A stretch of DNA of 45,837 bases from Clostridiales bacterium (GTDB lineage: Bacteria; Bacillota; Clostridia; Lachnospirales; Lachnospiraceae). The position numbers and the translations under genes are program-made. Below, one piece after another: positions 16,272-24,418 of the stretch. The stretch is taken from contig JAATFT010000052.1 of assembly GCA_015655075.1 (NCBI GenBank), forward strand, positions 1 through 45,837, given 5' to 3'. The notes below the pieces were generated by a model. It saw nothing but the letters and a program-made list of their open reading frames with translations, had not been told where the DNA came from and ran no database searches. The stretch's first letter is position 1. Every line of letters starts with the position of its first letter.

Positions 16272-17192
16272 TCAGTCAAAATACTCTGTATCGGCTAATG
16301 TAGATATAACGTAATCACTGCCCAGCCACTTTATTGCAATCTCGGCTAAAGTTCCATTATCATATAACTTCTGTACATATCCGTCGATTAATGCGGAAAT
16401 CTCTTCTCCGTAATCAGACTGCGGATATATAAACCATACCGGAACTGGATCCGTTACATAACCGGTTACTTTCAGGTATTGATCCGTACCATTTACTTTC
16501 GCTTTTTCAAGGGCAACTGTACCATCATTAATCGTTGCGTCGATACGTCCGTTTACAACATCTTCCAATACGGCATCTATTTCAGTATCATAATAATCAA
16601 TTTCAAATGCTCCAGGATGCTCTTCTAAATACTCTTCTGTATACTGTGTATAATTAGATCCAACGATACAACCGATATGTGCATTCCCTGCTGCCGCGAT
16701 AGCTTCAAAACTTGTCCAGTCCTCATGTTCGGAAGTTGTGATGATCGCGGAACCAGCCGAGTTAGAATAGGGAAGTTTTCCAAAATGATACATCGATTCA
16801 CGGTCTGCATTTTTTCCCAATTCGTATGCACAGACATCATATCTGCCTGCGTCTAATCCAGGCAGCATGGAAGCCCAGTCACACCACTCGTATGTAAACT
16901 CCATATCATCTGCTATTTCATCTATTGCTTTGCAGATATCAACATCGTATCCGTCCAGCTCACCGTCCTCATTCAGATAGCAGAATGGAGCATAGCTGGA
17001 GGCCGTAACAACACGAACCTTCTTTATGTCTCCTGATTCTGCAGCTCCGGCATCCTCGGTGGTTTTTGCGGTTTCAATCGTTGTTACATCTGCAGTTATA
17101 TCCGTACCTGATTTCTCTGATTTTCCACATCCTGTAAGCCAAACCATCATTAACATCGTTACCATTAAAAATGAAATAATTCTTTTCCTCAT
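16272..17192 (-). CDS. Amino-acid ABC transporter substrate-binding lipoprotein, family 3
   Basis: 306 residues. Signal peptide with lipobox WLTGC, lipid Cys at 22, then a Thr/Glu-rich linker and the family 3 fold. Seen: VVTASSYAPFCYLNEDGEL, DGYDVDICKAI (the family signature GxDxD), and CDWASMLPGLDAGRYD. AGGAGG lies eight bases before the ATG. It should capture a polar amino acid outside the membrane for the permease encoded downstream. The ligand is not readable from sequence. Confidence 0.92.
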   Translation of the reverse strand: MRKRIISFLMVTMLMMVWLTGCGKSEKSGTDITADVTTIETAKTTEDAGAAESGDIKKVRVVTASSYAPFCYLNEDGELDGYDVDICKAIDEIADDMEFTYEWCDWASMLPGLDAGRYDVCAYELGKNADRESMYHFGKLPYSNSAGSAIITTSEHEDWTSFEAIAAAGNAHIGCIVGSNYTQYTEEYLEEHPGAFEIDYYDTEIDAVLEDVVNGRIDATINDGTVALEKAKVNGTDQYLKVTGYVTDPVPVWFIYPQSDYGEEISALIDGYVQKLYDNGTLAEIAIKWLGSDYVISTLADTEYFD

Positions 17193-17248
17193 AATTGTAT
17201 CCTCCTATTTTGTTTTAAATTAAATTATTTTTTATAGCACTTATTTCT

Positions 17249-18061
17249 TTATTTTTCTGCAAGTACCGCTTTTTCTTTAATGATATTTAAGAATTGCTTT
17301 GTTCTTTCATTTTTGGGATTATCAATGACTTCCTGGGGTGTTCCTTCTTCAACAATATTTCCGCTGTCCATAAAAATAACTCTGGTTGCCACACTTCTGG
17401 CAAAATTAATTTCATGGGTTACAACAATCATCGTAATTCCTTCTACTGCAATTTTCTTCATTGTCTCAAGAACTTCTCCAACCAACTCCGGATCCAAAGC
17501 TGACGTCGGTTCATCAAATAAAATCACATTTGGGTTCAATACTAAGGCTCTTGCAATACTTGCACGCTGCTGCTGTCCTCCGGAAATTGTTGACGGATAA
17601 TTATGTAATTTTTCACCAAGCCCTACCCTCTCTAACATTTCTGTACTTCTTTTTTCGGCTTCCGCCTTCGAAACCTTCTGAACTACTGTTAAACCTTCCA
17701 TTACATTTGCAAGCAATGTTTTATTTCTAAATAAGTTATAATTCTGAAATACCATTGCTGTTTTCTTTCTTAACGCCAGAATTCTTTTTTTGTTAGCTTT
17801 TTTCTTTCCCTGGTGTTCAACGGGATAACCATCAATTTCAATCGTTCCTTCACTTGCATTCTCCAGAAAATTAATGCATCTTAGAAAGGTTGTTTTGCCG
17901 GATCCGCTTGGGCCTAATATAACAACAACCTCGCCTTTTTTTACATCCATGCTGATTCCATTTAAAACAGCTAAGTCACCAAAGGATATAAACAGGTTCT
18001 TTACAGATAAAATAGGGGTATTCCTTTCTTTTGTTCCCTGCACCGGTTTCTCATTGCCCAT
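17249..18061 (-). CDS. Amino-acid ABC transporter ATPase (GlnQ/HisP family)
   Basis: 270 residues from the ATG at 18061, which has AGGAGG seven bases upstream. An in-frame ATG seven codons earlier would place that site inside the gene. Walker [11 protein letters not shown]-loop MVFQNYNLF, signature SGGQQQR, Walker [13 protein letters not shown] and the switch His in VVTHEI are all present. It energises the permease at 15421-16122. It is the first gene of the leftward module, downstream of a MerR-type promoter and a large leader hairpin. Confidence 0.93.
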   Translation of the reverse strand: MGNEKPVQGTKERNTPILSVKNLFISFGDLAVLNGISMDVKKGEVVVILGPSGSGKTTFLRCINFLENASEGTIEIDGYPVEHQGKKKANKKRILALRKKTAMVFQNYNLFRNKTLLANVMEGLTVVQKVSKAEAEKRSTEMLERVGLGEKLHNYPSTISGGQQQRASIARALVLNPNVILFDEPTSALDPELVGEVLETMKKIAVEGITMIVVTHEINFARSVATRVIFMDSGNIVEEGTPQEVIDNPKNERTKQFLNIIKEKAVLAEK

Positions 18062-18119
18062 TTTCCTTCCTCCTTTACTCATAAATTTTCAAATTGAGGC
18101 TATTATCTATACAATTAAA

Positions 18120-18162
18120 ACGAAGGCATTTTAAAATCCAATGGATTATAAAACGCCTTCGT
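18120..18162 (-). terminator. Stable leader hairpin with T-run, possible attenuator
   Basis: ACGAAGGC and GCCTTCGT close a stem continued inward by TTTTA/TAAAA and AATCC/GGATT with only small bulges and a 3-base loop. On the minus strand it is followed by TTTTAATTGT. It begins only some seven bases after the predicted start of the promoter at 18176-18206. It is thus an attenuator, a 5' stabiliser, or the terminator of the decayed gene upstream. Confidence 0.6.
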
Positions 18163-18175
18163 CTCAATTTCGGTC

Positions 18176-18206
18176 ATTATAAAGTCTATAGCTAATATAG
18201 AATGAA
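18176..18206 (-). promoter_or_regulatory. MerR-type promoter with 19-bp spacer, site 2 (transporter operon)
   Basis: Minus strand TTCATT (18206-18201), 19-bp spacer, TATAAT (18181-18176). The spacer reads CTATATTAGCTATAGACTT, close to sites 1 and 3. A weak -35 and overlong spacer predict low activity until a MerR activator binds. It places the amino-acid transporter under the same control as the lyase. Confidence 0.75.
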
Positions 18207-18222
18207 GATCTAATTTAAAAAA

Positions 18223-18459
18223 TTATTTATATATGTTAAGTGCCTGCATAAAATCTTCTATTCCGCAGGAAATCCAAACAGCATATGATAATGATACACC
18301 GGAGCAATCTCTATCTTTTGCCCTTGTTTTATGAGCCGCTTTTGAAACAACATCTAAATCTAATATTGCAATCAAAATTAAGTCTATTAATGCATTGCGG
18401 TTATCAGATAACCTTGAAGTATCTCGGGAATTCCTAATATAAAAGTGCAGAAACTTCCG
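18223..18459 (-). pseudogene. Possible decayed remnant of a second Cys/Met lyase gene
   Basis: An open frame of 78 codons without a start codon or ribosome site. Its end (GVSLSYAVWISCGIEDFMQA) lines up with the C-terminus of the intact lyase at 7392-8591 (GISIGLMRISAGIE...DFLQALEVF) if seven residues are missing. An earlier FYIRNSRDTSRL resembles YIRTRNPNRTSL. A MerR-type promoter of the same kind as the intact copy's lies just upstream. I read it as a duplicated, collapsed lyase gene. The middle does not align convincingly. Confidence 0.4.
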
Positions 18460-18520
18460 TTAAAAAGCACCTGCGCTTTAATTGCCGGATTTTGTATTTC
18501 TTTTCTATATTGCTTTCTTT

Positions 18521-18551
18521 ATTATAAAGTCTACCATAGTTATAGAGTCAA
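18521..18551 (-). promoter_or_regulatory. MerR-type promoter with 19-bp spacer, site 3
   Basis: Minus strand TTGACT (18551-18546), 19-bp spacer CTATAACTATGGTAGACTT, TATAAT (18526-18521). It is nearly the same as site 1. It now faces the decayed open frame at 18223-18459, so it is probably an orphan relic, though it may still contribute to transporter transcription. Confidence 0.72.
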
Positions 18552-18635
18552 TGCTAATTTTTTTAACATTTTTGATGCTTTTGCATTGTTTACTTCCATT
18601 CATTTTCAGTAAAAGAGTTAAATATTTCATATTTG

Positions 18636-20165
18636 TTAACCTACACACCGGATACGTACTGCCATATATTCACGCCCCGGCAGCTTTACTTTAAATTTGC
18701 CTTTGAATATTCCTGCCTTGGTAATCGTCATATTCCAGGTATCCATTACCTCCGCCTCATAAGTATGCAAGTCGTCATAGTAATACTCCCGAAAAGACGG
18801 CCTGTTAAATCCATAATAGTACAAATAATAGCCGCCTTTATCGGCAGGAATCCCGTCTGCCCTGGCGGCTACCTCATCCCACTGTGCACGCATGGGAGTC
18901 AATCCAAGCACAGGAGTTTCTTTTAAAATCCGTAATAAAAATTTAAATCTTTCCGGACTTTCTCCGTGAAGCTCTCCCCCGTGGGACCACCATAAAATAT
19001 TATTGGGATCCATATAGGTTTCCCCGTGTCCCGCATAACCTCCCCGGCAGGTCGCTTCCCAGAATCTTCTGACCATCTCCTGACCGCTTAAGTTTCCCCA
19101 GCCGTACTGGATATTACCCTCATAAGCAATTTCATCCAGAACAATGGGTTTTTTAAAGCGAATCCGCCATTCGTCCACATACTCCGCCGTTTTATAGACA
19201 TCCTGCCTTTGTATACTGCAGTGGGTAATCCATGGCCTGGAATAGTCATAGAAGGATTTACAATTATGAATGGAACGCAGATGATTATAAACATCCTTTT
19301 TGCAAATAATATCTGCATACCGTTCCCAATCCTCTAAATTTTTATGGAGCATTAAATCGTATTCGTTAGCCAAAGACCACCATACATTCCGGTAGGCGCT
19401 AAGCCTGGCAATGACATAATTCCAGTATAAATCATCCGCTTCTTTGTCCATCATGCTAAAGCCCCACCGGTCATAAGGGTGCATTACAATCACATCCGCT
19501 TCAATTCCCATATCCATTAAATCCTTGACCCGTTTTTCAAACCTTTGAAAATGCTCCGGGTTAAAACGCATAAAATCCCAATGATTACCGGGAGCGCGGC
19601 CTATATAATCATATAAATTATCTTTTGTTAAAAGCGAATTATCGCAGGGCGTTCCCTCATAAGGATAGCTGATGGGTTCGTATAAATTATAGTCATAGTG
19701 CTTCGGGAAAATGCAAAAGCGTATTTTATTAAACGCGCTGTCTGCCAAGGTTTTTAATGTCCGCTCCTGCAGCTCTTGTGACTGGAGACTCCACACATAG
19801 CAGGTGGTTCCCACAGGGTAATAGGGCGTACCGTCTTCATAAGCAAAATGATAAGTATCTGCCACTCTTACCGGACCGTGATTATTTTCTTTCGGCGATG
19901 TTACGTCAAAGGACCCGCGGTATGTTTTTTCTGAAAAACTTCCTTTTATCTCAAAGGTATAAGGCTCCTCAAAGGACGGCATAAACCTTACTTTATAGAC
20001 GCCGTCCCCGTCATAAAAACCGTCCGCACACTTTTCTTCATTTTTACTGCAAAATCTTCCCTGAATGGTATAATCGGTAAATGGATTATGATCCGAATAA
20101 CCTGGTACGGTCACTTCAAGTACCTCCCATCTTTCTACCGTTTTCGCATAACTTATCTCTTTCAT
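18636..20165 (-). CDS. Glycoside hydrolase with DUF5060/DUF4038-like domains
   Basis: 509 residues, no signal peptide, so probably cytoplasmic. Residues 1-90 form a beta-sandwich (DUF5060-like: TVERWEVLEVTVPGYSDHNP, then DGDGVYKVRFMPSFEEPYTF). A TIM barrel follows (DUF4038/GH140-like: YPVGTTCYVW, VIVMHPYDRWGF), and the last 80 residues form another sheet domain. Candidate catalytic acids are the Glu of SLANEYD (about 268) and of VLDEIAYEG (about 343), spaced as in clan A retaining hydrolases. Its neighbours are a broken sugar importer upstream and a LacI-linked importer beyond, so it likely hydrolyses an imported oligosaccharide. Exact bond unknown; relatives act on plant side-chain sugars. 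Confidence 0.75.
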   Translation of the reverse strand: MKEISYAKTVERWEVLEVTVPGYSDHNPFTDYTIQGRFCSKNEEKCADGFYDGDGVYKVRFMPSFEEPYTFEIKGSFSEKTYRGSFDVTSPKENNHGPVRVADTYHFAYEDGTPYYPVGTTCYVWSLQSQELQERTLKTLADSAFNKIRFCIFPKHYDYNLYEPISYPYEGTPCDNSLLTKDNLYDYIGRAPGNHWDFMRFNPEHFQRFEKRVKDLMDMGIEADVIVMHPYDRWGFSMMDKEADDLYWNYVIARLSAYRNVWWSLANEYDLMLHKNLEDWERYADIICKKDVYNHLRSIHNCKSFYDYSRPWITHCSIQRQDVYKTAEYVDEWRIRFKKPIVLDEIAYEGNIQYGWGNLSGQEMVRRFWEATCRGGYAGHGETYMDPNNILWWSHGGELHGESPERFKFLLRILKETPVLGLTPMRAQWDEVAARADGIPADKGGYYLYYYGFNRPSFREYYYDDLHTYEAEVMDTWNMTITKAGIFKGKFKVKLPGREYMAVRIRCVG

Positions 20166-20189
20166 TGTCTCTTCCTTCCTGGTTATTCG

Positions 20190-20540
20190 TTATGATTTTA
20201 CTGCTCCTGCCATACCCTCTACAAAATAGCGCTGGAATATCAGGTATACAACTAATATGGGAATTACGGATATAAGAACCCCGGCGCATAAATACCCATA
20301 ATCCGTCCCATGCTCCCCCACAAAAGTCATTAATCCCACCGGAACTGTTTTTTTGGCATTGTCATTGATAATGACACTGGCTAACAGGTATTCATTCCAG
20401 GTTGCCAGAAAATCCGTAATCAGCAGCGTTGCAACCGCCGGTTTGGAAACGGGAAAAATAATCCGGATAAAAAGCTGCCATTTGCTGCATCCGTCAATAT
20501 ATGCGGCTTCATCAATATCTTTTGGAATCCCCCTCATGAA
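20190..20540 (-). pseudogene. C-terminal fragment of a MalG-type sugar permease
   Basis: The last 115 or so residues of a MalG permease: FMRGIPKDIDEAAYIDG (EAA loop), two membrane segments, and the tail YFVEGMAGAVKS. The first half, with its start and signal for translation, is missing. Immediately upstream the sequence switches, near 20535-20543, to the N-terminal part of a binding protein in another reading frame. The rest of the binding protein, the MalF gene and the first half of MalG were therefore removed in one deletion. It cannot make a working permease. Confidence 0.85.
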
Positions 20541-20880
20541 ACCACATATCAGGCAGCGTTTCAGCGGTTGCGGCAACTTTACACGCATCTTTCATACCGT
20601 CCGTATCATAATAGGATACAGCAACCTTTATATTATTATTAGCCGTGTTAAAAGCTTTCACTATAGGATCCACTGCTTCCTGTCTGGTAGATAATGTCCA
20701 GAATGTAACCTCCAAAGGTTTTGAGGAGCCCTCTTCCCTGCTCTCTGCTTTTGTTGCTGCAGTTTCACCCGTATCCTGATCATTCACCGCAGCTTCCCTA
20801 TCTTTGCTGCATCCTGATAAAAGGGTTAAAAGCAACATGGTGGCTGCCAAAAAAAATGCCGTTAATTTCTTGATTTTCAT
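20536..20880 (-). pseudogene. N-terminal fragment of a sugar-binding lipoprotein
   Basis: About 113 native residues: signal peptide with lipobox LLSGC (Cys24), a linker, then LEVTFWTLSTRQEAVDPIV and the expected TLPDMWF. After that the frame runs through permease DNA for a few codons (ending ...GDSKRY) and stops at 20512. Complete relatives are about 420 residues. It keeps its ribosome site, so a short lipoprotein stub may still be made. It was probably the receptor for the substrate of the adjacent glycosidase. Confidence 0.85.
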
Positions 20881-20957
20881 GATTATCCTCCCTTTATGAA
20901 AGTTAAATTACTACATGATGTTTTGTGCGCACATTCCATTGACTCCGTTTGGATTTA

Positions 20958-20979
20958 AATTATTCTCCCCTGAATAATT
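20958..20979. promoter_or_regulatory. Inverted repeat upstream of the broken importer, probable operator
   Basis: AATTATTC-tcccct-GAATAATT, perfect 8-bp arms with a 6-base spacer, about 80 bases upstream of the lipoprotein stub and downstream of the putative promoter at 21006-21034. It fits a LacI-type or other repressor site. Confidence 0.4.
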
Positions 20980-21005
20980 CAATAATCTAAACTTTATCTA
21001 AAATA

Positions 21006-21034
21006 AATTTAGCATATTTTAAATTATTTTTCAA
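21006..21034 (-). promoter_or_regulatory. Putative promoter of the broken importer/glycosidase operon
   Basis: Minus strand TTGAAA (21034-21029), 17-bp spacer, TAAATT (21011-21006). The -35 is good and the -10 imperfect, in very AT-rich DNA, so it is tentative. If real it still drives the glycosidase gene at 18636-20165 through the collapsed transporter genes. Confidence 0.4.
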
Positions 21035-21139
21035 GTATTTTGTTAATTTTATTATTTTTTTCTTTTTAATAGTTATATATTTGTTCATATCTAACAATCA
21101 TTCTTAAATTCGTCTTCTCTGCATATTTAAATAGAAACA

Positions 21140-21177
21140 AAAAAAGATGAATCTTTTAAATCAGATTCATCTTTTTT
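21140..21177 (-). terminator. Intrinsic terminator after the LacI gene
   Basis: GATGAATC and GATTCATC form a perfect 8-bp stem with a 10-base loop, flanked by A6 and T6, so it can work in both directions. It lies about 60 bases past the LacI stop and closes the leftward operon. Confidence 0.8.
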
Positions 21178-21238
21178 AAACGGATCACTTGAATTCCGGC
21201 TGAAACAAGTAAGTCCCAAATCCATCGCTTACACTTCG

Positions 21239-22285
21239 CTAAGAAGCGGGGGATTTATTTGTAAGGTTAAATTTTTTAACACTGCTTCCAACAACAAATT
21301 CCGTATTTACTAAAATCTGCACGGATTCTCTTGTCTTCCTTTTCATCCGCTCCAGCAGCCTTCCCATGGCAATATAAGCAACATTACCGTGTAAAGCCCT
21401 AAGGAAGGTGGGCTGGAAATCCAAAATGGCCGCGCCGGGTATCTCATCAAACCCCACAAGGGAAACCTCCTCCGGAATCCGGTATCCAAAACTTTGCAGC
21501 GCCCTGGATACGCCGACAGTAACCTCGTAATTTTCCGCGAATACGGCGCTTGGAATAGGCTCCTTATTTTTAATATATTTATACATATTCTCGTATATTT
21601 CCTGAGTAGAGCTGCCTATATTAAGGATTCGTTCATTTTCTGCCTGCTGCAGCCTTTTCTCATTCATAAAAGTATTACAGGCACTTCTTCTTTCGTACAT
21701 ATTATAAAAATCCTTGGAATTGCGAAGATACATAATATCTCTGTGTCCGTTTTCATAAAGATATTTTAATCCCGTCTTTACTCCCTGTCTGTTGTTCAGT
21801 ATGATGCTGTCCGTACGCATATCGTCAAAGTCCTGGTCGCATACCACATAGGGAAGTTTAAAGCCGTGCATACACTGGTAATCTTCCTCAGTCATATAAG
21901 CAGCGTTTAAATAAACACCCACAACATCTTCTTCCTCGCATTCTTTCAGTAATTTTACAAAGTCATCCTTACGGCGGTCCACAAATACGATATCCATTTT
22001 GTACCCCGCCGCTCTGGCTCGTCTCGACGCTTCCGCATATCCCATATAGAACCTGGTATTTTCATCCGTATCAATGATTCCGTTTTTTTGTAAAAAAGTA
22101 TACATACGAATGGTTTTTTCTTTACGTTCTTTGTCGCCATCCCCGTTTTCCTGGGTTTCCTTAATATAATTTAATACTTTATGGCGTGTCTGCTCATTCA
22201 CGCCGGGTTTATTGTTGAGCGCCAAGGACACAGTAGCGGCGGATATACCCAATTCCCTTGCAATATCTTTTGCTTTTATCTTCAT
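21239..22285 (-). CDS. LacI family transcriptional regulator
   Basis: 348 residues. The N-terminal helix-turn-helix and hinge are clear: KAKDIARELGISAATVSLAL, then NNKPGVNEQTRHKVLNYI. The periplasmic-binding-protein-like effector domain follows (for example VSLVGFDEIPGAAIL near residue 285). Here the hinge is joined to the core by a charged stretch (QENGDGDKERKEK). AGGTGGG precedes the ATG. It is the last gene of the importer operon at 22386-25783 and likely senses the imported sugar or its phosphate. A 51-bp dyad directly upstream suggests autoregulation. Confidence 0.9.
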   Translation of the reverse strand: MKIKAKDIARELGISAATVSLALNNKPGVNEQTRHKVLNYIKETQENGDGDKERKEKTIRMYTFLQKNGIIDTDENTRFYMGYAEASRRARAAGYKMDIVFVDRRKDDFVKLLKECEEEDVVGVYLNAAYMTEEDYQCMHGFKLPYVVCDQDFDDMRTDSIILNNRQGVKTGLKYLYENGHRDIMYLRNSKDFYNMYERRSACNTFMNEKRLQQAENERILNIGSSTQEIYENMYKYIKNKEPIPSAVFAENYEVTVGVSRALQSFGYRIPEEVSLVGFDEIPGAAILDFQPTFLRALHGNVAYIAMGRLLERMKRKTRESVQILVNTEFVVGSSVKKFNLTNKSPAS

Positions 22286-22293
22286 TTAACCCA

Positions 22294-22344
22294 CCTTGTA
22301 AAGTAAATTTAAATATTTAAATAATTTAAATTTATTTTACAAGG
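22294..22344. promoter_or_regulatory. 51-bp AT-rich dyad between the MalG-type and LacI genes
   Basis: The 21-base arms starting CCTTGTAAA...AAATTTAAAT match their inverted partner at 20 of 21 positions around a 9-base, itself near-symmetric centre. It ends nine bases before the LacI start codon. It can be a double LacI-type operator or a hairpin that separates the regulator from the transporter message. Confidence 0.55.
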
Positions 22345-22385
22345 TTATTTAAACTCTGTCAATCAATATTTATTCTCCCCCTTTC

Positions 22386-23222
22386 TCATCCTTTTACGGC
22401 GCCCGCCGCAATGCCGCCGATAAACTGTTTTTGGAAAATCAAAAACAACGTTATCAAGGGAAGTGCGCATAAGAAACAGGATGCGAATAATACGTTCCAC
22501 TGCGCAGGATTTTCTCTATCGCCTAAAAACTGAATCATGGCAACCGGCAGGCTGAATTGCCGTGATTTCGTTATAAATACCATGGGGAAAAAATAATCGT
22601 TCCAAATCCAGATACCCTGCGTAATAACCACCGCAACGGTGGCGGGTTTCAACAGAGGAAACACAATTTGCGTAAACCGCTTAAATAGATTCGCCCCATC
22701 CATATAGGCCGCTTCTTCAATCTCCACCGGTACGCCTTTCATAAAGCCGGCATAGAGAAACGTAGTGAACGGCATACTGCAGGTAATAAACATAAACATG
22801 GGAGTAAATCTTGTATAAGGAATATTTAAGGAATTAAACATCTGCGCTACCGGAATAATTACCATCTGGGCAGGAATTACAAGACCGGCAATAAAAAAAT
22901 AATATAAGAATTTACTTAATTTCGTCTGCAGCCTTCCTATGGGGTAAGCTGCCGCCGCGCCAATAATTACAATCACAACCAGGGAACCCGCCGTAGTAAG
23001 AAAACTGTTCATAAATACTACGGGAAAAGCCATTTTTGTAAAAGCCGCTTTATAACTTTCCATGGAAAATTCCATGAATAATATCAGGGGAGATGCCTGA
23101 TTTTTAATTGTCCGAAAAGAACTGGAAAATACGGTAATCAACGGGGCCAACGTAATGATTGAATAGAGGATCAGTATGATATGAATGATAAGATTTCCTG
23201 CTTTTATTTTTTTGTTCTTCAT
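22386..23222 (-). CDS. Carbohydrate ABC transporter permease, MalG type
   Basis: About 278 residues, six membrane segments, EAA loop EEAAYMDGANLFKRFTQI around residue 175, and C-terminal GGIAAGAVKG. The ATG at 23222 (or the GTG one codon earlier) overlaps the upstream stop in ATGTGATG, with GGAGG inside the end of the MalF gene, so the two are coupled. It partners the MalF-type protein at 23222-24121. No ATPase is encoded in the operon. Confidence 0.92.
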   Translation of the reverse strand: MKNKKIKAGNLIIHIILILYSIITLAPLITVFSSSFRTIKNQASPLILFMEFSMESYKAAFTKMAFPVVFMNSFLTTAGSLVVIVIIGAAAAYPIGRLQTKLSKFLYYFFIAGLVIPAQMVIIPVAQMFNSLNIPYTRFTPMFMFITCSMPFTTFLYAGFMKGVPVEIEEAAYMDGANLFKRFTQIVFPLLKPATVAVVITQGIWIWNDYFFPMVFITKSRQFSLPVAMIQFLGDRENPAQWNVLFASCFLCALPLITLFLIFQKQFIGGIAAGAVKG

Positions 23223-24121
23223 CACATTTCAACCTCCCTCTTATTCATAAAGATGAGCATGCAAATGGTAACCGCAATAATTAATATAAAAGCCACCACG
23301 GATAACGCGGCGGATTTGCCCATTAACTGTTCCGTAAAAGCCAGCTTGTATACGGAATACATTAAAGTATTGGTGGCTTTTCCCGGCCCGCCGTTTGTCA
23401 TGATAAAAACATAGTCATATGCTTTCAGGCCGTTGATAACGCTCAGTATCACATTAATGGTAATGGTGGCTGAAATTAAAGGCACCTTTATCAGCCGTAT
23501 CATCTGCCATCCGTTGCAGCCGTCTATTTTTCCCGCCTCAATTAAACTGCTGTCAATTGTCTGGAGCCCCGCCAGATATATAATCATCGTCGTTCCGATA
23601 CATTTCCAGATATCCACGGCAATAATTGCATAAAGTGCGGATTTAAACCCTGCCAGTATATTAAATTTGGAACCGTCCATTCCCAAACTGTCCATAATAG
23701 TAGCTATCATACCGTTGCCGGGCATATATACATAAGACCAGATAAAACCGATTACAATCGCGCTGAACAAGGTAGGCAGATAGGCTGCCGTACGATAAAT
23801 ACCTTTTCCCTTGATATTTGCATTCAGCAATAATGCAAGTGCCAGTGCTATGATATTACTGACAGCAACAAGGACTACCGCATAAATAATCGTATTGGGA
23901 ATCGCATGAAACAACGTTCCTTCCTTATACAGGGTAATGTAATTTTTAAAGCCTACCATATCATAATTCCGATTAATGCCGTTAAAGTTAGTTATACTGT
24001 AACGAAACAGCTGAAATACGGGGAATATCCAAAATGTAAAATACATAAGAAACGCCGGTACCGCAAACCAGAACATTTTATTCGTCATAACCAGTGACTT
24101 ATGTTTTTTCTTTTTTTTCAA
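23222..24121 (-). CDS. Carbohydrate ABC transporter permease, MalF type, TTG start
   Basis: 299 residues. The only start in frame next to a ribosome site is TTG at 24121 (GGAG eight bases upstream), followed by a Lys-rich N-terminus (KKKKKHKS). Six membrane segments and the EAA loop EAGKIDGCNGWQMIRLIKVP mark a MalF/UgpA permease. The gene is separated from the binding-protein gene by about 300 bases carrying element C and two smaller hairpins, which may lower its expression relative to the binding protein. Confidence 0.92.
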   Translation of the reverse strand: MKKKKKHKSLVMTNKMFWFAVPAFLMYFTFWIFPVFQLFRYSITNFNGINRNYDMVGFKNYITLYKEGTLFHAIPNTIIYAVVLVAVSNIIALALALLLNANIKGKGIYRTAAYLPTLFSAIVIGFIWSYVYMPGNGMIATIMDSLGMDGSKFNILAGFKSALYAIIAVDIWKCIGTTMIIYLAGLQTIDSSLIEAGKIDGCNGWQMIRLIKVPLISATITINVILSVINGLKAYDYVFIMTNGGPGKATNTLMYSVYKLAFTEQLMGKSAALSVVAFILIIAVTICMLIFMNKREVEM

Positions 24122-24148
24122 ATTGCTCTCTCCTTTTTTCTATCCTTG

Positions 24149-24310
24149 AGTACTCTCGGAAACTCTTTGTATGCAGATTTGTGAGATGATTTTTTGTCAG
24201 ATATGCACAAATTTATGAGGCGTACGTGGAGCGTACGCTGATTAAATTTGTGTGTAGCTGGCGAAAAATCAGCCGCAAAGATGCGTACAGGGGAGTTTCC
24301 GAGAGTGCTC
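24149..24310. repeat. 162-bp long imperfect palindrome (hairpin element C)
   Basis: The left arm from GAGTACTCTCGGAAACTC pairs with the inverted right arm ending at 24310. Pairing persists inward through GATTTTTTGTCAG/GATTTTTCGCCAG and CACAAATTTA to a tip GCGTACG-tggag-CGTACGC. The tip surroundings (ATGAGGCGTA...ACGCTGATT) resemble element A's (ATGAGACGTA...ACGTCGATT), while the arms do not. It lies between the binding-protein and permease genes. Confidence 0.75.
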
Positions 24311-24346
24311 TATTCTTTACCAATTTGCCTTTTAAACGAAAAGGCT

Positions 24347-24411
24347 GCTGCAATCATAAATTTTTGCAGCAAACCCCATCGTTTTAACATAGCAAGCTAT
24401 TTCCTTGCTAT
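24347..24411. other. Two short perfect hairpins after the binding-protein gene
   Basis: GCTGCAA/TTGCAGC (24347-24370, 7-bp arms) and ATAGCAAG/CTTGCTAT (24389-24411, 8-bp arms) lie just past the binding-protein stop on the minus strand. With element C they make a run of RNA structures that could end or protect most transcripts after the binding-protein gene. Confidence 0.55.
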
Positions 24412-24418
24412 TAATCTG

